From contig NC_037602.1 in assembly GCF_003073045.1 (NCBI RefSeq), positions 13,705,731 to 13,769,730 on the forward strand: a DNA stretch of 64,000 nucleotides, read 5' to 3'. Of the stretch, positions 24,888 through 36,307 are shown piece after piece. The notes under the pieces were generated by a model. That model was not told the origin of the DNA. It was given only the letters and a program-made list of their open reading frames with translations, and did no database searches. Positions within the stretch are counted from its first letter, which is position 1. Each line of letters begins with the position of its first letter. The position numbers were made by a program, and so were the translations under genes. This DNA comes from Pomacea canaliculata. Taxonomy: Eukaryota > Mollusca > Gastropoda > Architaenioglossa > Ampullariidae.

Positions 24888-27800
24888 ACTTAAGAGTAAT
24901 GGAATTTTTTTTGAACCATCAGATCTTGAATTGCATGGGTCAAGTTATCAGTATGCTTTAATTATTTATCTGAAAATTTTATTAGAATGAACTTAAAAGA
25001 ATGAAGAGACTGTCAGATAGTCATTAATTGTGGCCTATTGGCTTCACCTAAATGAAGAGAACTGTCCAACATAATGATGGGGTTGGTAAATCAAGTTTGG
25101 TTTTTTTCACTTGAGAAATATGTAAATAATGATGCTCTCATGATCACGAACAGTGTTTCCTTATTATTATCGAAATTTTATGGCATTCTGTCACCATAAA
25201 CTTCAGCAACAGAAACATAGAAAATAGTATGGTCTCAGCATCAGAGTGTTATGATATTCACATTATCACAGGTTTATTGATATTAATTTTTGATACTCCC
25301 ATTGTCACAGATTTCTGATATTTCTGCTATCACCAATTCCCTGCTTTGCTTGCAAGCTTACTGTATATAAATTCCAGTCATAATCTGCATAGTGTTAGCA
25401 CTGAAAAGGTGTTACTGTCATCAAAAACTGTAAAAACTTTCAAGAAGGATATAAAAAGACATTTTAGTTTCTGATGCCTATAGCTCAGTGCTAATTTTTT
25501 AAATTTTTATTTGGGATGAATCACATTTGATTGGTATTTTTCACAAATATGCTTTCAGTAAACTTGGCAAAAAAAATTAAGATCAAATCACTGTTTTAAC
25601 AATTAATGTTTAAATAAGGATTTTGCTGTTCACTGGAAGCATTCTCTGTCAATATCCAAGATAACATTTAAGATGTCTTGCTACAAAGTTATGCTGAACA
25701 AATTACTTCAAAGCTTACTGTATTAACCTGTAAAATAGATGTGTATGCATCCATGTGACAAAACATTGCTCTAGACTGCTTACTTCTTAGTGTTTATATT
25801 TTTTGTACATTTCCATGCATTTATGTCTTTGTGTGAGTGTGTAATAATATAATATTTATTCAGTTTTTGGGAGGCCATCTGGCCCACATCATCACATGCT
25901 GCTGGTTACATGGATGTCAACAGTGGGGGGCTGTACAAGATCAACATTTCAGTTATGTTTGAGGCTTCAATTTAATATAAACAATATAATGACATCAATA
26001 TTGAACAGTTATATGTAATCTGTCATGGTGTCCTCATTTTCAGGCATTCTGTTTATGTAGAGGGCAATATTAATGGCTACTTTTCCCTTAAGGTTCTTAA
26101 CAAAAGGTGAACCTTAGAGGGTAAGGGGAATTAACGATAAAAGAGTGGAATATATCTATCACGTAAGGCTGTATATTTAGAACATATTAGCAAAAAATAC
26201 AATCCTTAATGAAGCCACCATTTATAAAAACTAATTTTTTGTTTTATCCATATTAACTGTAAGTTGCCATTTGTTACAAAATGTTTATAGATAGTAGATT
26301 TTACATTGAAGGGCATCAGGAATCAGCAACAATGGCAATGTCATATTCATACATCAAAAGTATCCCATGTGGATCTGCCACGTACACCACATAATGTTAA
26401 ATCTGACCAAGGTGTGGGTGTGTGTGTGCATGTGTATGTGTTTAACTTTGGTAGATGTGTTGTTTGTACAGACAGCTTCACTCTTGAATTACTATCCTGT
26501 GCATTGATCTGATTGTGAAATGGAATCTTCTGATGGATAATAATCTTTATGAATATTTTTCTAGTTTTGTAAAAGAAAATTATGTTTAAGTTTATAATCA
26601 TGTCTTAGTTACAGCAAACTGGTGGTACATCATTGGCTGTAGATGCTAAAAGTCTTGTACAGAGTATAGTTGTGACCTTAATGTCTACTACCAAATTAAC
26701 TTCCTCACCTTGTAGCTTTTGAAGAAAACTGTAATTTGTACTTCTTACCCACCTTTGTTCAAGTCTGATTGTGTCACAAATATCCAAACCATACCTCTGG
26801 TGAAAACAATATTGTAAAGATATTAAAAATACAGAAGGCAATAAGTCATTTAGAAGGCAACCACTTCTGCCACAATTTTACCTTTTAGAGCCTGCTTAAA
26901 GTATTATGCGCTTGTGATTGGATGCTATCGTATCTATAATGTGGTCAGTGTTGCAAATTTGTGACCACTGACTCATTATGAAATCAGTTACGACCATCAG
27001 AAATGTGTCTGGCAAAAAAGAAAATGAAAGTGGCTATATCTGAAAAATTTTGTATTTCTTTGTGGCCTATAAGATCCTGATTCAGTTCTGGGTTTGGTAT
27101 CTTTCACAATATTTGCACAGTATAAAGTGTATACATTATCTGGTCAAAGTTTTCTTATGTTTATGGCACATGATTGATCTATATTTATTGAAATTTTATT
27201 GGATAATAGTTTTGTAGAAATTCTAATAATGCGTGCTGTATTTACAACTGAAAGAGGTGAAGGTAATTAAAATGTAAATAAAATATAACTTTCAAAACCT
27301 CCTTCACTTAAGATGAGGTAAGATGTGGTCTGTCTGATAAAGACAGGTTTGAATGCATGTTTTGAGGGCTGCTTTATCATTGTTTTAGAGGACCTGCATT
27401 TAGCAACATTTCAATGAGCAGATATACCAGGTGATAAATATTTTTCAAGTTTCTACTTACAAGAAAATCAAAACTGCAGTCTGGATATATTACACAGATA
27501 TATTTATATAGGTGTGTGTGTATAAAATATATATCTTATTTTAGAATGCCTTTTTATTGACAATATTTTTTATCATTGACAGATTTGCAATAATAAGAGC
27601 TGATGAACTGTCTCTTCATTGTTTTTCTCCCTTAGATCTTATTTACTACAAGCTCAACATTCATTAATGAAATATGAAGATGTATATATTAGCATAAACT
27701 TACAACTTTCAGATTTCTTCCCTTTATCAACAGGAAGTTTTTTAAAACAAATTTTGGTTGAGAACATACAGTCTTTTGGTTTTGATACCAGAGCTTCAGA

Positions 27801-28163
27801 AGTATGCATAATTACTGAAATATGTAAGCCTGTATAAAAATATTTCTTGGTTGATGATGGTGTGCTATCAATAAACACTTAACGCAAAAAAATAAAAGAT
27901 TGTGTGAGACTGATGCACATAAGTTGGCACTGTTTATGTACATGACATGAATATTTGCACAGAAGGTATATGTTTGTTATAAAAATGATTTTAAGAATAA
28001 CAAATTGTAAAATTGTCAAAATACAAGCTTTCATTGTATATGTTCTCCAGTTCTATGGATATAATGTTATTGTAAACATTTATAAGTATGAAAATACACA
28101 AAGTATATAATTTGTAATATCTTATTGTGTAGTGTGTATGGCACTAACCAGATTACCAATAAA
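24888..28163 (+). other. Probable long 3'UTR of the PDZ gene
   Basis: AT-rich non-coding DNA with no splice-supported exon. AATAAA signals lie at 27870-27875 and 28158-28163, and sequence character changes shortly after the second. A 3'UTR of about 3.3 kb is inferred from this; no transcript evidence is available. Confidence 0.5.
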
Positions 28164-31100
28164 CATCTGGACTGATCATTGTGGGTTTTTTAAACCTAAT
28201 GTGTATTTAACATTTGTATATAATCAAACTTGCACACACACAGATATATTCATTATGATATTAAGGTGAAAAGAGTCAACAGACATAACTGGATTGTTTT
28301 ATTCGAAATATTTTAGGACACTGAAAAGTTAAACAAGTTTTAAGGTCACATAGCTGTGCAGGCTTTATCTGGTCTGTGCAAAAACTGTAAACATTTGGGC
28401 CCCATCAACAATCAAATAGACCCTATAACCATAGCCTATCATTTGAAGAAAGTCCAAAACTAAAAACTACATGATGCCGCTAGTAAAACTACAGGACCTT
28501 AATGCGAGTTTTGAGCTCTATCATGTATGCACCAGTCAGATGGTCCTATACCACAAACTAATATCACACCGACTCTTTAGCTACGATATCAGTTTTGGGC
28601 ATTTATTAGCCTGCACTCGCAGTTCCTGCTCTCTTCCGACTGCTATTCTAAATAAGTATTTTATCTCCGAAACAATTGAGGTACATTTTTAAAATCAAAT
28701 TTCAACTGTGCAAACGTGGGCATAAAACATGTCAAACTTATCTGGCGTCCTCTTTTTTTAACAAAATATTTTGCCGTTTCCTCCGGTACTTTCGACTGTG
28801 GAGGCAGCCCCCTGCACTGGTCGTCATGTGACGTGTCTCTGAACCTCCAGCTTAGCTTCTGCACGATGCGACTTCTCTGAGTTTTGCCGAGGGCCTCTAA
28901 GTAGGAAGTGTCAGGTGTTCGCACGTGCCAAACCACGACGTCTGCTTTTGCCGTCGCCCGGGTTCTTAGCGTGCCCTCCCTCCCGTGGCCCTGTGATCTT
29001 CGGAGTTTAGCAAAAGTCAGCCCGTGACCCACAGCTTCCTCTCCGTCCAACCTCTTCGCCCCTCCCGTCCACGTGACCTTTTATCGAAGAAAATTTCGGA
29101 CACTCCCACTCTTCGTTCCATCATCCATGATGCCTGTCCCATTTCCCACGGGAATGGGATTTGGATTCCAAACGCTTTTTTCTCGCTTTTAAAATCTGAA
29201 TGAAATAACAGTAACCGACTACCTTGATGTGTGCTGTTCCATCCACACTGACGTTTCCCAGTATGGACAACACTGTATGGGGCCTGCCTAAAGTCCCTTC
29301 CCTTCACTGACAAAAAGTGGTATGTAAAAAAGGGTTAGGAGTGAGTAGAGTTTGAAAATAGGATGAGAGATGTAGTGGGTGATGTGGGAAACCAAAGAAC
29401 TGACAAACAGACTGAGTACATGGAATAGGAAAGAAAAAACTGTGACGATTGAAGCTAAGTATGGTACACCAGCAGCCCAGGTTATCAAACAGGTTATAAT
29501 ATCATACAGGTTATAATACAGCCCAGGTTATCTCAATACAGCTGCCTACTCCCTTGTCGGGTAGGACCCACGCCACGCGCATGTCCGCGCCATTTGTCCC
29601 ATCCTGACCAAATTATTCACGATTATTCATTTTCTTCTCATCTGTGGAAAGGCTGTATACCATATGTTTGGTTAGTGTAGTTTGCTCTAGAGCGTTTTTG
29701 TTTTAATGTTTATTTTATGTTTTATGTTAGCGGTCACTATGGAAAAAAATACTCCCAGAGCCAATATTCACAGAGTTTATTCGAGGGATCATATGAGAGA
29801 AAGAGAGCGCGGCTCTTAGCTCTTTGATCTTATTCCATATCGTCGTGATGGCTGGTCGTATGGCAGGTGAAGGGACATCCTCCTCACAATGGCGGGTAAC
29901 AGATAAAGTTAATGGTTATTGAGGTTCATCCCGTTTGCTTCTACTTTTGTTATAAAGTTAGACTGCCAGTGACACAGATTTTAGCAGTCCTGGAATCTTG
30001 TTGAAGATTCGTAAATATGTTTATAAAGTGGTTGAATTTGTGTTTGGCTGATGGATAACTCATAATTATGCATTTAACATGATCGTTAAAAAAAAAACCC
30101 ACTGTAAAGCGAGCTCTTATATTGTGTCTTGTGTGTGTGTACCTGTGTTTGAGTTTGATGAGTGACCTGTCTTTCAGTTCTTCTGTTTGTTTGTTATCTC
30201 TTCTTTTAATTGGCTTCTTTTCTTCAGCTCCGTTTGCCTGGTCTGTGTTTTATTCCTTTCATCTCAGTTTTTCTTTCCTTCCAACCTTATTTTTACCCGT
30301 CTCATACTTTCATTATCGCCTTTTGTCACGTGGGTGTCTGCAATCTGTTTTTGCTGACCTCTGTCCGTGACCTGCTGTTTAATTATTTTCTAACATGTTT
30401 TCCGACCGATTTCAGCTATCCGGCAAGACATTAAAACAAGGCATAACAACTTTTTGTGAAGGGTATGGCTAAGAAGTCTGCCAAGTCTCTTTGCCAACAA
30501 GTCCCTCGGCTCATGCTCGAGGGAAACGAAATAGAAAAACTGTAGGAATGGCTACCTGGCCTGTGTCCAGATGCACGAGCAAGTACCAGATGACTACGCC
30601 GGGCTTATAACACTACTGTTTAAACGAGAAGTAGAAACTAAGAGACTTAAGACACTATTCTTCATAAATAAATGGAAGACAGCTGAATCGATTGAAAACA
30701 GGAAAATTCGCGGTCAGCGCAGTGATTGCTTTAAAAAAAATTGGCATTGATAGGGATATTCAATACAGTGTGAAATATAATCTCGTGTAATAATCTTCCC
30801 TAAAACTAAATCAAAAAGTAAATGTAGTTTTTATTATAATAGTATGTACACCAAAGTCGTTGATTCTTGTTGATTATGGCGCCATGGACTGTTTGCATTG
30901 TCTGTTCCTTCTTGTCTACTTCATTAGAAGACCAGTTCTTGACCCGTAGTTGTTGGCTCGCCATAAAGCATCGTTTCTTCCCCTCTCTTTCGCCCATATA
31001 TATATATATATTTTGTTTCTGTTCTTAACCCCAATGTCTGTATCATGCAGCCAGGCCACACCTCAGAAAAAACCGCCCATGAGGCTTAGCACCATCGCCG

Positions 31101-31685
31101 CCCACGTGACAAAACTTGTATTCCGACTCATTTCACCTTCTTAACAAGAAGCCGATTTGTCCCAGTCGTCGCAAGGGACGCCGAAGGAAAGACTGCGAGG
31201 AATGTCTTTTTGACTCCGATTGCTGGCCGGAGGGGGGCAGTACTTAAAGGGCAAAGGTCTGTGCTACGTCACTCGAGGGATTAGAAGGCTGGCCACAAAG
31301 GTGGGCTGCGCGACAGAGACAGCGTCAGACCACCTGACGTCGGGCGGTCGTTGGCAAAGCCGTGGTGGCCTTCATTTGTTCTTCTTAGACTGGCGTTACA
31401 GTCTTAGCATCGTTGTCGACCTGTGCTGTGCAGACCTCCAAAGGTCAACTAGTTCCAGTTTATGTGGAAAGAACTCGACACGCTTCAGTGTCTAATTTAC
31501 AGTACATACATGACGAAGTTCAAAGAACGAAGGTCACCAAAGTACTGTGACAGTGATCAAGTACTTAATATAAAACAGTAATAGAATACAGTCAAGTACT
31601 GTAATATTGTATTTCATTAACAAAATCCCGAGCACAGAGGGGAATAGAAGGCTTAACTCGTTATAATCGGTTCGTCGTAGCTGTT
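28164..31685. other. Intergenic region between the PDZ gene and the chitin deacetylase-like gene
   Basis: No gene is recognised. A GC-richer block at about 28770-29080 gives overlapping minus-strand reading frames without known motifs. Short direct repeats of CAGGTTATAATA and CCCAGGTTATC lie at 29475-29535. A TA microsatellite is at 30997-31010. Promoter elements for the gene at 31686 are not obvious. Confidence 0.5.
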
Positions 31686-32952
31686 ATGGACCTGCATTGC
31701 ATCATTATGACATCTGTTTCCGTTTGTCTCCCTTTACTGCTGTTGCTTCCCCTGACGTTAACTTTGGACGACCGATGCTCCAGCAGTAACTGCCAGCCCC
31801 CGAGTTGTCGCTGTCCGGGTCACAACATCCCTGGAGGCTTCGAACCGGAGGAGGTGCCCCAGATGGTTCTGATCACCTTCGATGATGCCGTCAACTGGGA
31901 CAACTGGGACTTTTACCTCCGCCTCTTCCCGCCGGATGGAAGCCGGCGAACCCCAACGGCTGTCCGGCGGCGGCTACGTTGTTCGTATCCAACAATTTCA
32001 CGGACTACTGCATGGTGCGCAAGCTGCACGGACGCGGCTTGGAAATCGCGGACCACAGTCTGACCACCGTCTGCCGCACGCCTGGTGGGCCGAGGCCTCG
32101 CGAGAGGACATCGAGAACGAGATCGTCACCCAGCGTCATAACCTGGCCCAACTGGCGGACATCCCCGTCACTGACATCCGCGGCTGGCGATCACCCTTCC
32201 TTCAGCCCAGCGGGGACAACATGTTTGAGGTTAGTCCTACATGGGTCCGAAGTTTCTGGAAGGTTGTTTCTCGTGTGTGTCACCAGTTTGCAGGCTGAAC
32301 TAGCTCACGCTCGCAATTTTTTCCCCCATTTCACCCAATCTGACACTACCTGGCCGCTTTCTCAGACTTATTCAATAATACCTCAGCAATTTCCTTCTGT
32401 GACGCTTTGCGGTAATTGGAAGAGTCCTCGCCGCATAATGTGACATATGGTGTACTTCAGTTCTGTGGTCTCTAACTCAGACTGAAATAACTCTAGCATC
32501 CACGTCTTCTTACCACCGGAAACTTCAGTCTGGGGTAAGAATATGTCTGGAAGTGTATCACAGCAACTAAAGCTCGTACTGCTGGCTGGTAAAGGTCGTA
32601 ACTTGAGGAGTGAGGATTTCGAGCCCTCCCTACTAATTTGGGGCCACTGAGTTACTCGATTTTCTCTGCCTCGCTGTCGTCTCAAGTACCCAATCCACGG
32701 CTAGGTCAACGCTGCGTCACACGGGAAGCGAACCGACTAACATATTTGCCACTGAGTTTGGACGTTACTGTCGTAACCATTACGATACTACTAAGATATT
32801 CGTTTCTGGCTTTGCGAAGACTGACCGTGATAACTACATTATTTCTCCCCTAGCCTTCACGCAATTTTCAATTTTAAAAACCTGTTGCTTGTAGCTGGGT
32901 GCACCAGCAGAATCAGTTTGGACGACCACTACGATGACGACGACAATACTGC

Positions 32953-33019
<67 letters not shown>

Positions 33020-35059
33020 AATTAGTGTTACTGTCGCGTAACCGTCCCTGACGTCGCCACACAGCAGTAAAGAAGAAAAAATGAACGGTACAAAACAAAT
33101 TTATTACACACAAAAAATGCTAGTGAAATCTCTCAAATGCACACCTGCACACCCACACTTAAAAAGAGAGTGAAAGGAAAAAGAGAAAAGAAAAACTGCC
33201 CTGTTCACAGGCGAGAGACAAATAAAAAACAAAAGGGGACACAGCACCCGCACGCACTGCTGTGTGGCAAGTCTATTGTCCGGTCAAGGTGTCCGCCGAC
33301 TGCAGCTTGCCCTCTGGCCCTGCATGACGCTCCACCGCTGACTCCCCTTCCTCTCTTCCAGGCAGGTTCCCCGGGGGCCCTCTGCAGGTGCGAAACCGGT
33401 GCAGCCCGTTGGTCACGTTAGCCCCTGCTCACAGCTCCGCAGGAAGACTCGGGGAACAGCAGGGTCACCTGTCCACGCGCTGACAGGGCGATGAGGGCGC
33501 AGGGTGGACGGGCGGACAGTTGGGGTCCTTGACGTAATGACGGGCGTAGATGGAGAAGTGGGAGAGTGGAGACGAAGCCTGTAAAGAGAGCAGTCCATAC
33601 AATTGTCCAGCAACAGGTGGCTCTCGTGAAACTGCTCCAGGTCCCACTCTTAGATAAACATTTCTAAACATGTCCTATATATATATACAAACCACCAGAC
33701 TATTACATCTAAATTCTAAATCCACACAAGGAAAAGCAGGTGAGCGCCACATGCAACTCGACCCGGACATCCCAATTCTAAGCTAACAGGTGATGTAACA
33801 CGTTCCGCACTCTAAATCTGAAGAACATAGTTATTAGACATACACAAAAACACACACAATACTTTTGATGTAGCCGAGTGGTGGGGATTGTGGAGTGAAG
33901 GCACAAGGCTCCCGCCGACAGAGCTCTGTGGATAGACAAGGCACGCAAGCCATCACACCACTACAAGGTAGCATGTACCAACTGGTGGTGGCTAGAATAG
34001 TGCGAAACCCCAAAAAGATAGACGTCCACTCATCCAAACGGTTTGCGACAGGTCGTCTGCAGAAAAAGGCGCCGGCTGCCAGGGCCCCGGTCTCACACCA
34101 TCCTGCACGTCCGGCACTGCCCGTTGCTGGAGGACGACAGGCCTAATATGAAGACAGTCAAACAATCACCAACACGCGACAGTTACTACTTTTTATTGTA
34201 TTCGCCTCTTTTACGGGCTTTATTTTTTCCTTTTCGACAGGTTTTGTACGAGAACAACTTCACGTATGACGCCACCATGACCTACCCGTTTCCCCGCAAC
34301 GTCTTCTCACCCGTAATGTGGCCTTTCACCCTGGACTACTCCTACACTTTGGTCTGCAACATCCAGCCCTGCCCCAAGCAGACGTATCCAGGGCTGTGGG
34401 TGATACCTGTGGTGGTCATGATGGACTACCGCGAGCACCTGCCCTGCGCCTACGTGGACCATTGCACCAACGAGCCCCGCAACCAGTATGAAAGCTTCGA
34501 GATGTTGTGGAAAAACTTTCTGCGCAACTACCGCACCAACCGCGCCCCGGTCTACGTCAACCTGCACTCCGTGTGGCTGGAGACAGATTTCCACATGGAG
34601 GCCATGGATGAATTCATTCAGCGCCTGCTGGGCATGAAGGACGTGTACCTGCTGTCGGTGCATAAGGCTCTGGAGTGGGTCAGCCACCCGACACCGCTGT
34701 CACGCATCATGGACTTCAAGCCCTGGCAGTGCGACTTCACGCCGAACCAGGAGGACAAGGAGTTCTGCTCCTTCACCTTCCGTCCCATCAAGTCCACCAC
34801 CACCCGCCGCACCACCACCACTTCCCGCACGCGCTACCACAACACCGCCGAAGACCAAGACAACGACATCGACGATGAGGAGGATAGAGACCACAACGGC
34901 TTTGCGAAAGAGAACATGGAAGACAATAGGGGGAAGGGACACAGACATCACGCACACCGCCCGTGGTTTCTGAGGGGCACCGCGGTCAGCTCCCTCCCGC
35001 CAGTCGAGGTTATCCTGCTGCTTGCAGGGCTGAGTGTTCTCATGTTTGTGAGCACGTGA
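31686..35059 (+). CDS. Chitin deacetylase-like protein (CE4 polysaccharide deacetylase), GPI-type tail
   Basis: Two exons, 31686-32229 and 34241-35059, joined in phase 0 (donor TTTGAG|GTTAGT, acceptor TTTTCGACAG). The start is followed by a signal peptide (SVSVCLPLLLLLPLTLTL), a Cys-rich stretch and the CE4 domain. Motif 1 is TFDDA with both metal/catalytic Asp present. Motif 2, HSLTH, is present but interrupted by a frame break. Motif 3 is RGWRSPF, and a later VNLHSVW carries the conserved His. The C-terminal part has Cys pairs typical of animal chitin deacetylases (CNIQPCPKQ, YVDHCTN), then a Thr/Arg- and acid-rich linker and a final hydrophobic segment (VEVILLLAGLSVLMFV) that ends the protein, as in GPI-anchor signals. 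Exon 1 needs two single-base corrections, near 31949 and 32063; each looks like one lost base. Length is about 453 residues. Likely role: deacetylation of chitin at the cell surface or in the matrix. Confidence 0.85.
32590..32815 (-). mobile_element. Probable tRNA-derived SINE, different family from the 17.5 kb copy
   Basis: On the minus strand, a tRNA-like head shows TCGTAATGGTTACGAC (box A region) and, about 45 bases on, GTCGGTTCGCTTCCCG (box B region). A non-tRNA body follows to about 32590. I found no clear target-site duplication, so ends are approximate. Confidence 0.45.
32948..33019 (+). repeat. Compound triplet microsatellite (CTG)n(ATG)n
   Basis: Nine CTG units pass directly into about fifteen ATG units, inside the chitin deacetylase-like intron. 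Confidence 0.95.
33360..33640 (-). other. GC-rich, coding-like block antisense in the intron, unidentified
   Basis: On the minus strand, a good acceptor (GCTCTCTTTACAG) precedes GCTTCGTCTCC, and a donor-like GGACAG|GTGACC follows 120 bases later. One frame between them reads SHFSIYARHYVKDPNCPPVH, which looks protein-like. I do not recognise the family. It may be an exon of a nested antisense gene, a pseudogene fragment or chance. Confidence 0.25.
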
Positions 35060-35063
35060 CGTG

Positions 35064-35559
35064 AATAAATGAATGTTGTTACAGAGAGAGAGCGAGAAAG
35101 AAAGTATAAATTGTGTGTGTGAGAGAGAGAAGAGCGAACGGCAAGTATAAAATTTGTTTTTAGTTGTTCTGTTGTCGAATTACTAGCAGTATGATAAATA
35201 ACTTTTGTCGTTTTAAAACGTAAAGCTTTCGTTTCCATCACGTAGTGACGTAAGATTGTATTTACCGGAACTCCTGCTGAGGACAATCATTTCTGTGTAC
35301 ATGCGCGTGATTGCAATAGCATTGTGCACAAGATCACGTGTTCATGGCGACACTGACGGACACCAGTTGCCCCGAGCTTTAACAAAATTCTCAATGCATT
35401 CTTCAAGAAGGATTTTCTCTTTGACAACAGACATGGCGCGTTTGTTTTCCTCACTTCAATTACAACTTTTATGTCATGTCAGATGATCATCATTATTACA
35501 GGAAATGTGATCTCTATGTTTTTATCACGATTCTTTTGTTTTTTGTTTATCCTAATAAA
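35064..35559 (+). terminator. Poly(A) signals of the chitin deacetylase-like gene
   Basis: AATAAA at 35064-35069 lies only a few bases after the stop. A second AATAAA at 35554-35559, followed by GTCTTTTGAT, is the more plausible transcript end, giving a 3'UTR of about 0.5 kb. Confidence 0.5.
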
Positions 35560-36075
35560 GTCTTTTGATAAGAGCAACTTCTTCTATTGTGACCTGGTCG
35601 TCAGGGCAACATTTTACAGCCTTTGGCCCTGTAAGTTGTAGTTCCAAAGAACCAGAGAGTGTCTATGTGTAACTGGATGACCACAGGCATACTAGCGAGT
35701 ATGTTACCCGCTCACCTGAGGATCTCACACAGGTAACATTGAGAACAATTCATCTGTTACATCCTAGTTGTGGCAGCCTTATAATTGATCTCTATTGTTT
35801 GTGATGAAAGCTATTATGTGTAATTGAGTCTCTGCCTGTGTCCGACAATCTCTGTCTAAGGCCGTTCTTAAACGGAATTATTGGACAAACGCTTGACCTA
35901 ACTTGGTTAAACATTTATGTTTATTTGTCCGAATAAAACAGCCTTTCGTAAAGGTGAACAATGCGTGCAAACACACACACACACACCAAAAAGAAAGAAA
36001 GGTCTGTACATTTTGTTTCATCCTTGCTCTGCAGTGCAAAGTCAACAACACTGTGAAATAGGAGTTAGAGACTGC
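35560..36075. other. Short intergenic region between convergent genes
   Basis: No gene seen. It separates the chitin deacetylase-like gene (+) from the CUB-repeat gene (-), which end tail to tail. A CA microsatellite lies at 35970-35987. Confidence 0.6.
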
Positions 36076-36081
36076 TTTATT
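36076..36081 (-). terminator. Poly(A) signal of the CUB-repeat gene
   Basis: AATAAA on the minus strand, 112 bases after the stop codon at 36193. Its position supports the assigned last exon. Confidence 0.75.
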
Positions 36082-36192
36082 CACCACCACAGAGTTGTTT
36101 CATGTAGAGTGAAAATAATACGAGGCTTGATGCTCTAGATAAGGACCTCGTCAGGCAGCAGCACGTCTGCAGTTGTCATGTTTGGTCGCAGA

Positions 36193-36307
36193 CTACCCCC
36201 GCAGGCCGTTGTTAACATTGTTAAGTGCATTTCTCACATTATCGATGTCCTGGTCCAATTCGTTCAAGTCAGCCTCGAATTCCCCGAGAGCGCTTGTATT
36301 GGGACAC
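36193..36307 (-). CDS. Last exon of the CUB-repeat gene: acidic helical tail
   Basis: The acceptor is CCCTCTGTTGCAG. In phase 2 the exon reads CPNTSALGEFEADLNELDQD and continues with an Asn-rich amphipathic stretch to TAG, a short possible coiled coil. As sequenced, the repeat exon of cassette A ends in phase 2 because of a 2-base insertion in one repeat, so this frame is reached. The other two frames close within about 14 codons. Confidence 0.6.

Larger units (their letters stand above)
32230..34240 (+). other. Intron 1 of the chitin deacetylase-like gene
   Basis: About 2 kb. It holds a probable SINE (32590-32815, minus), a CTG/ATG triplet microsatellite (32948-33019) and a GC-rich coding-like block on the minus strand at about 33360-33640. 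Confidence 0.7.

Noticed and set aside
28661-29313. Overlapping GC-rich minus-strand open frames
   Set aside because: No known motif, no splice-consistent chain and no conserved composition; kept only as a GC-rich block.
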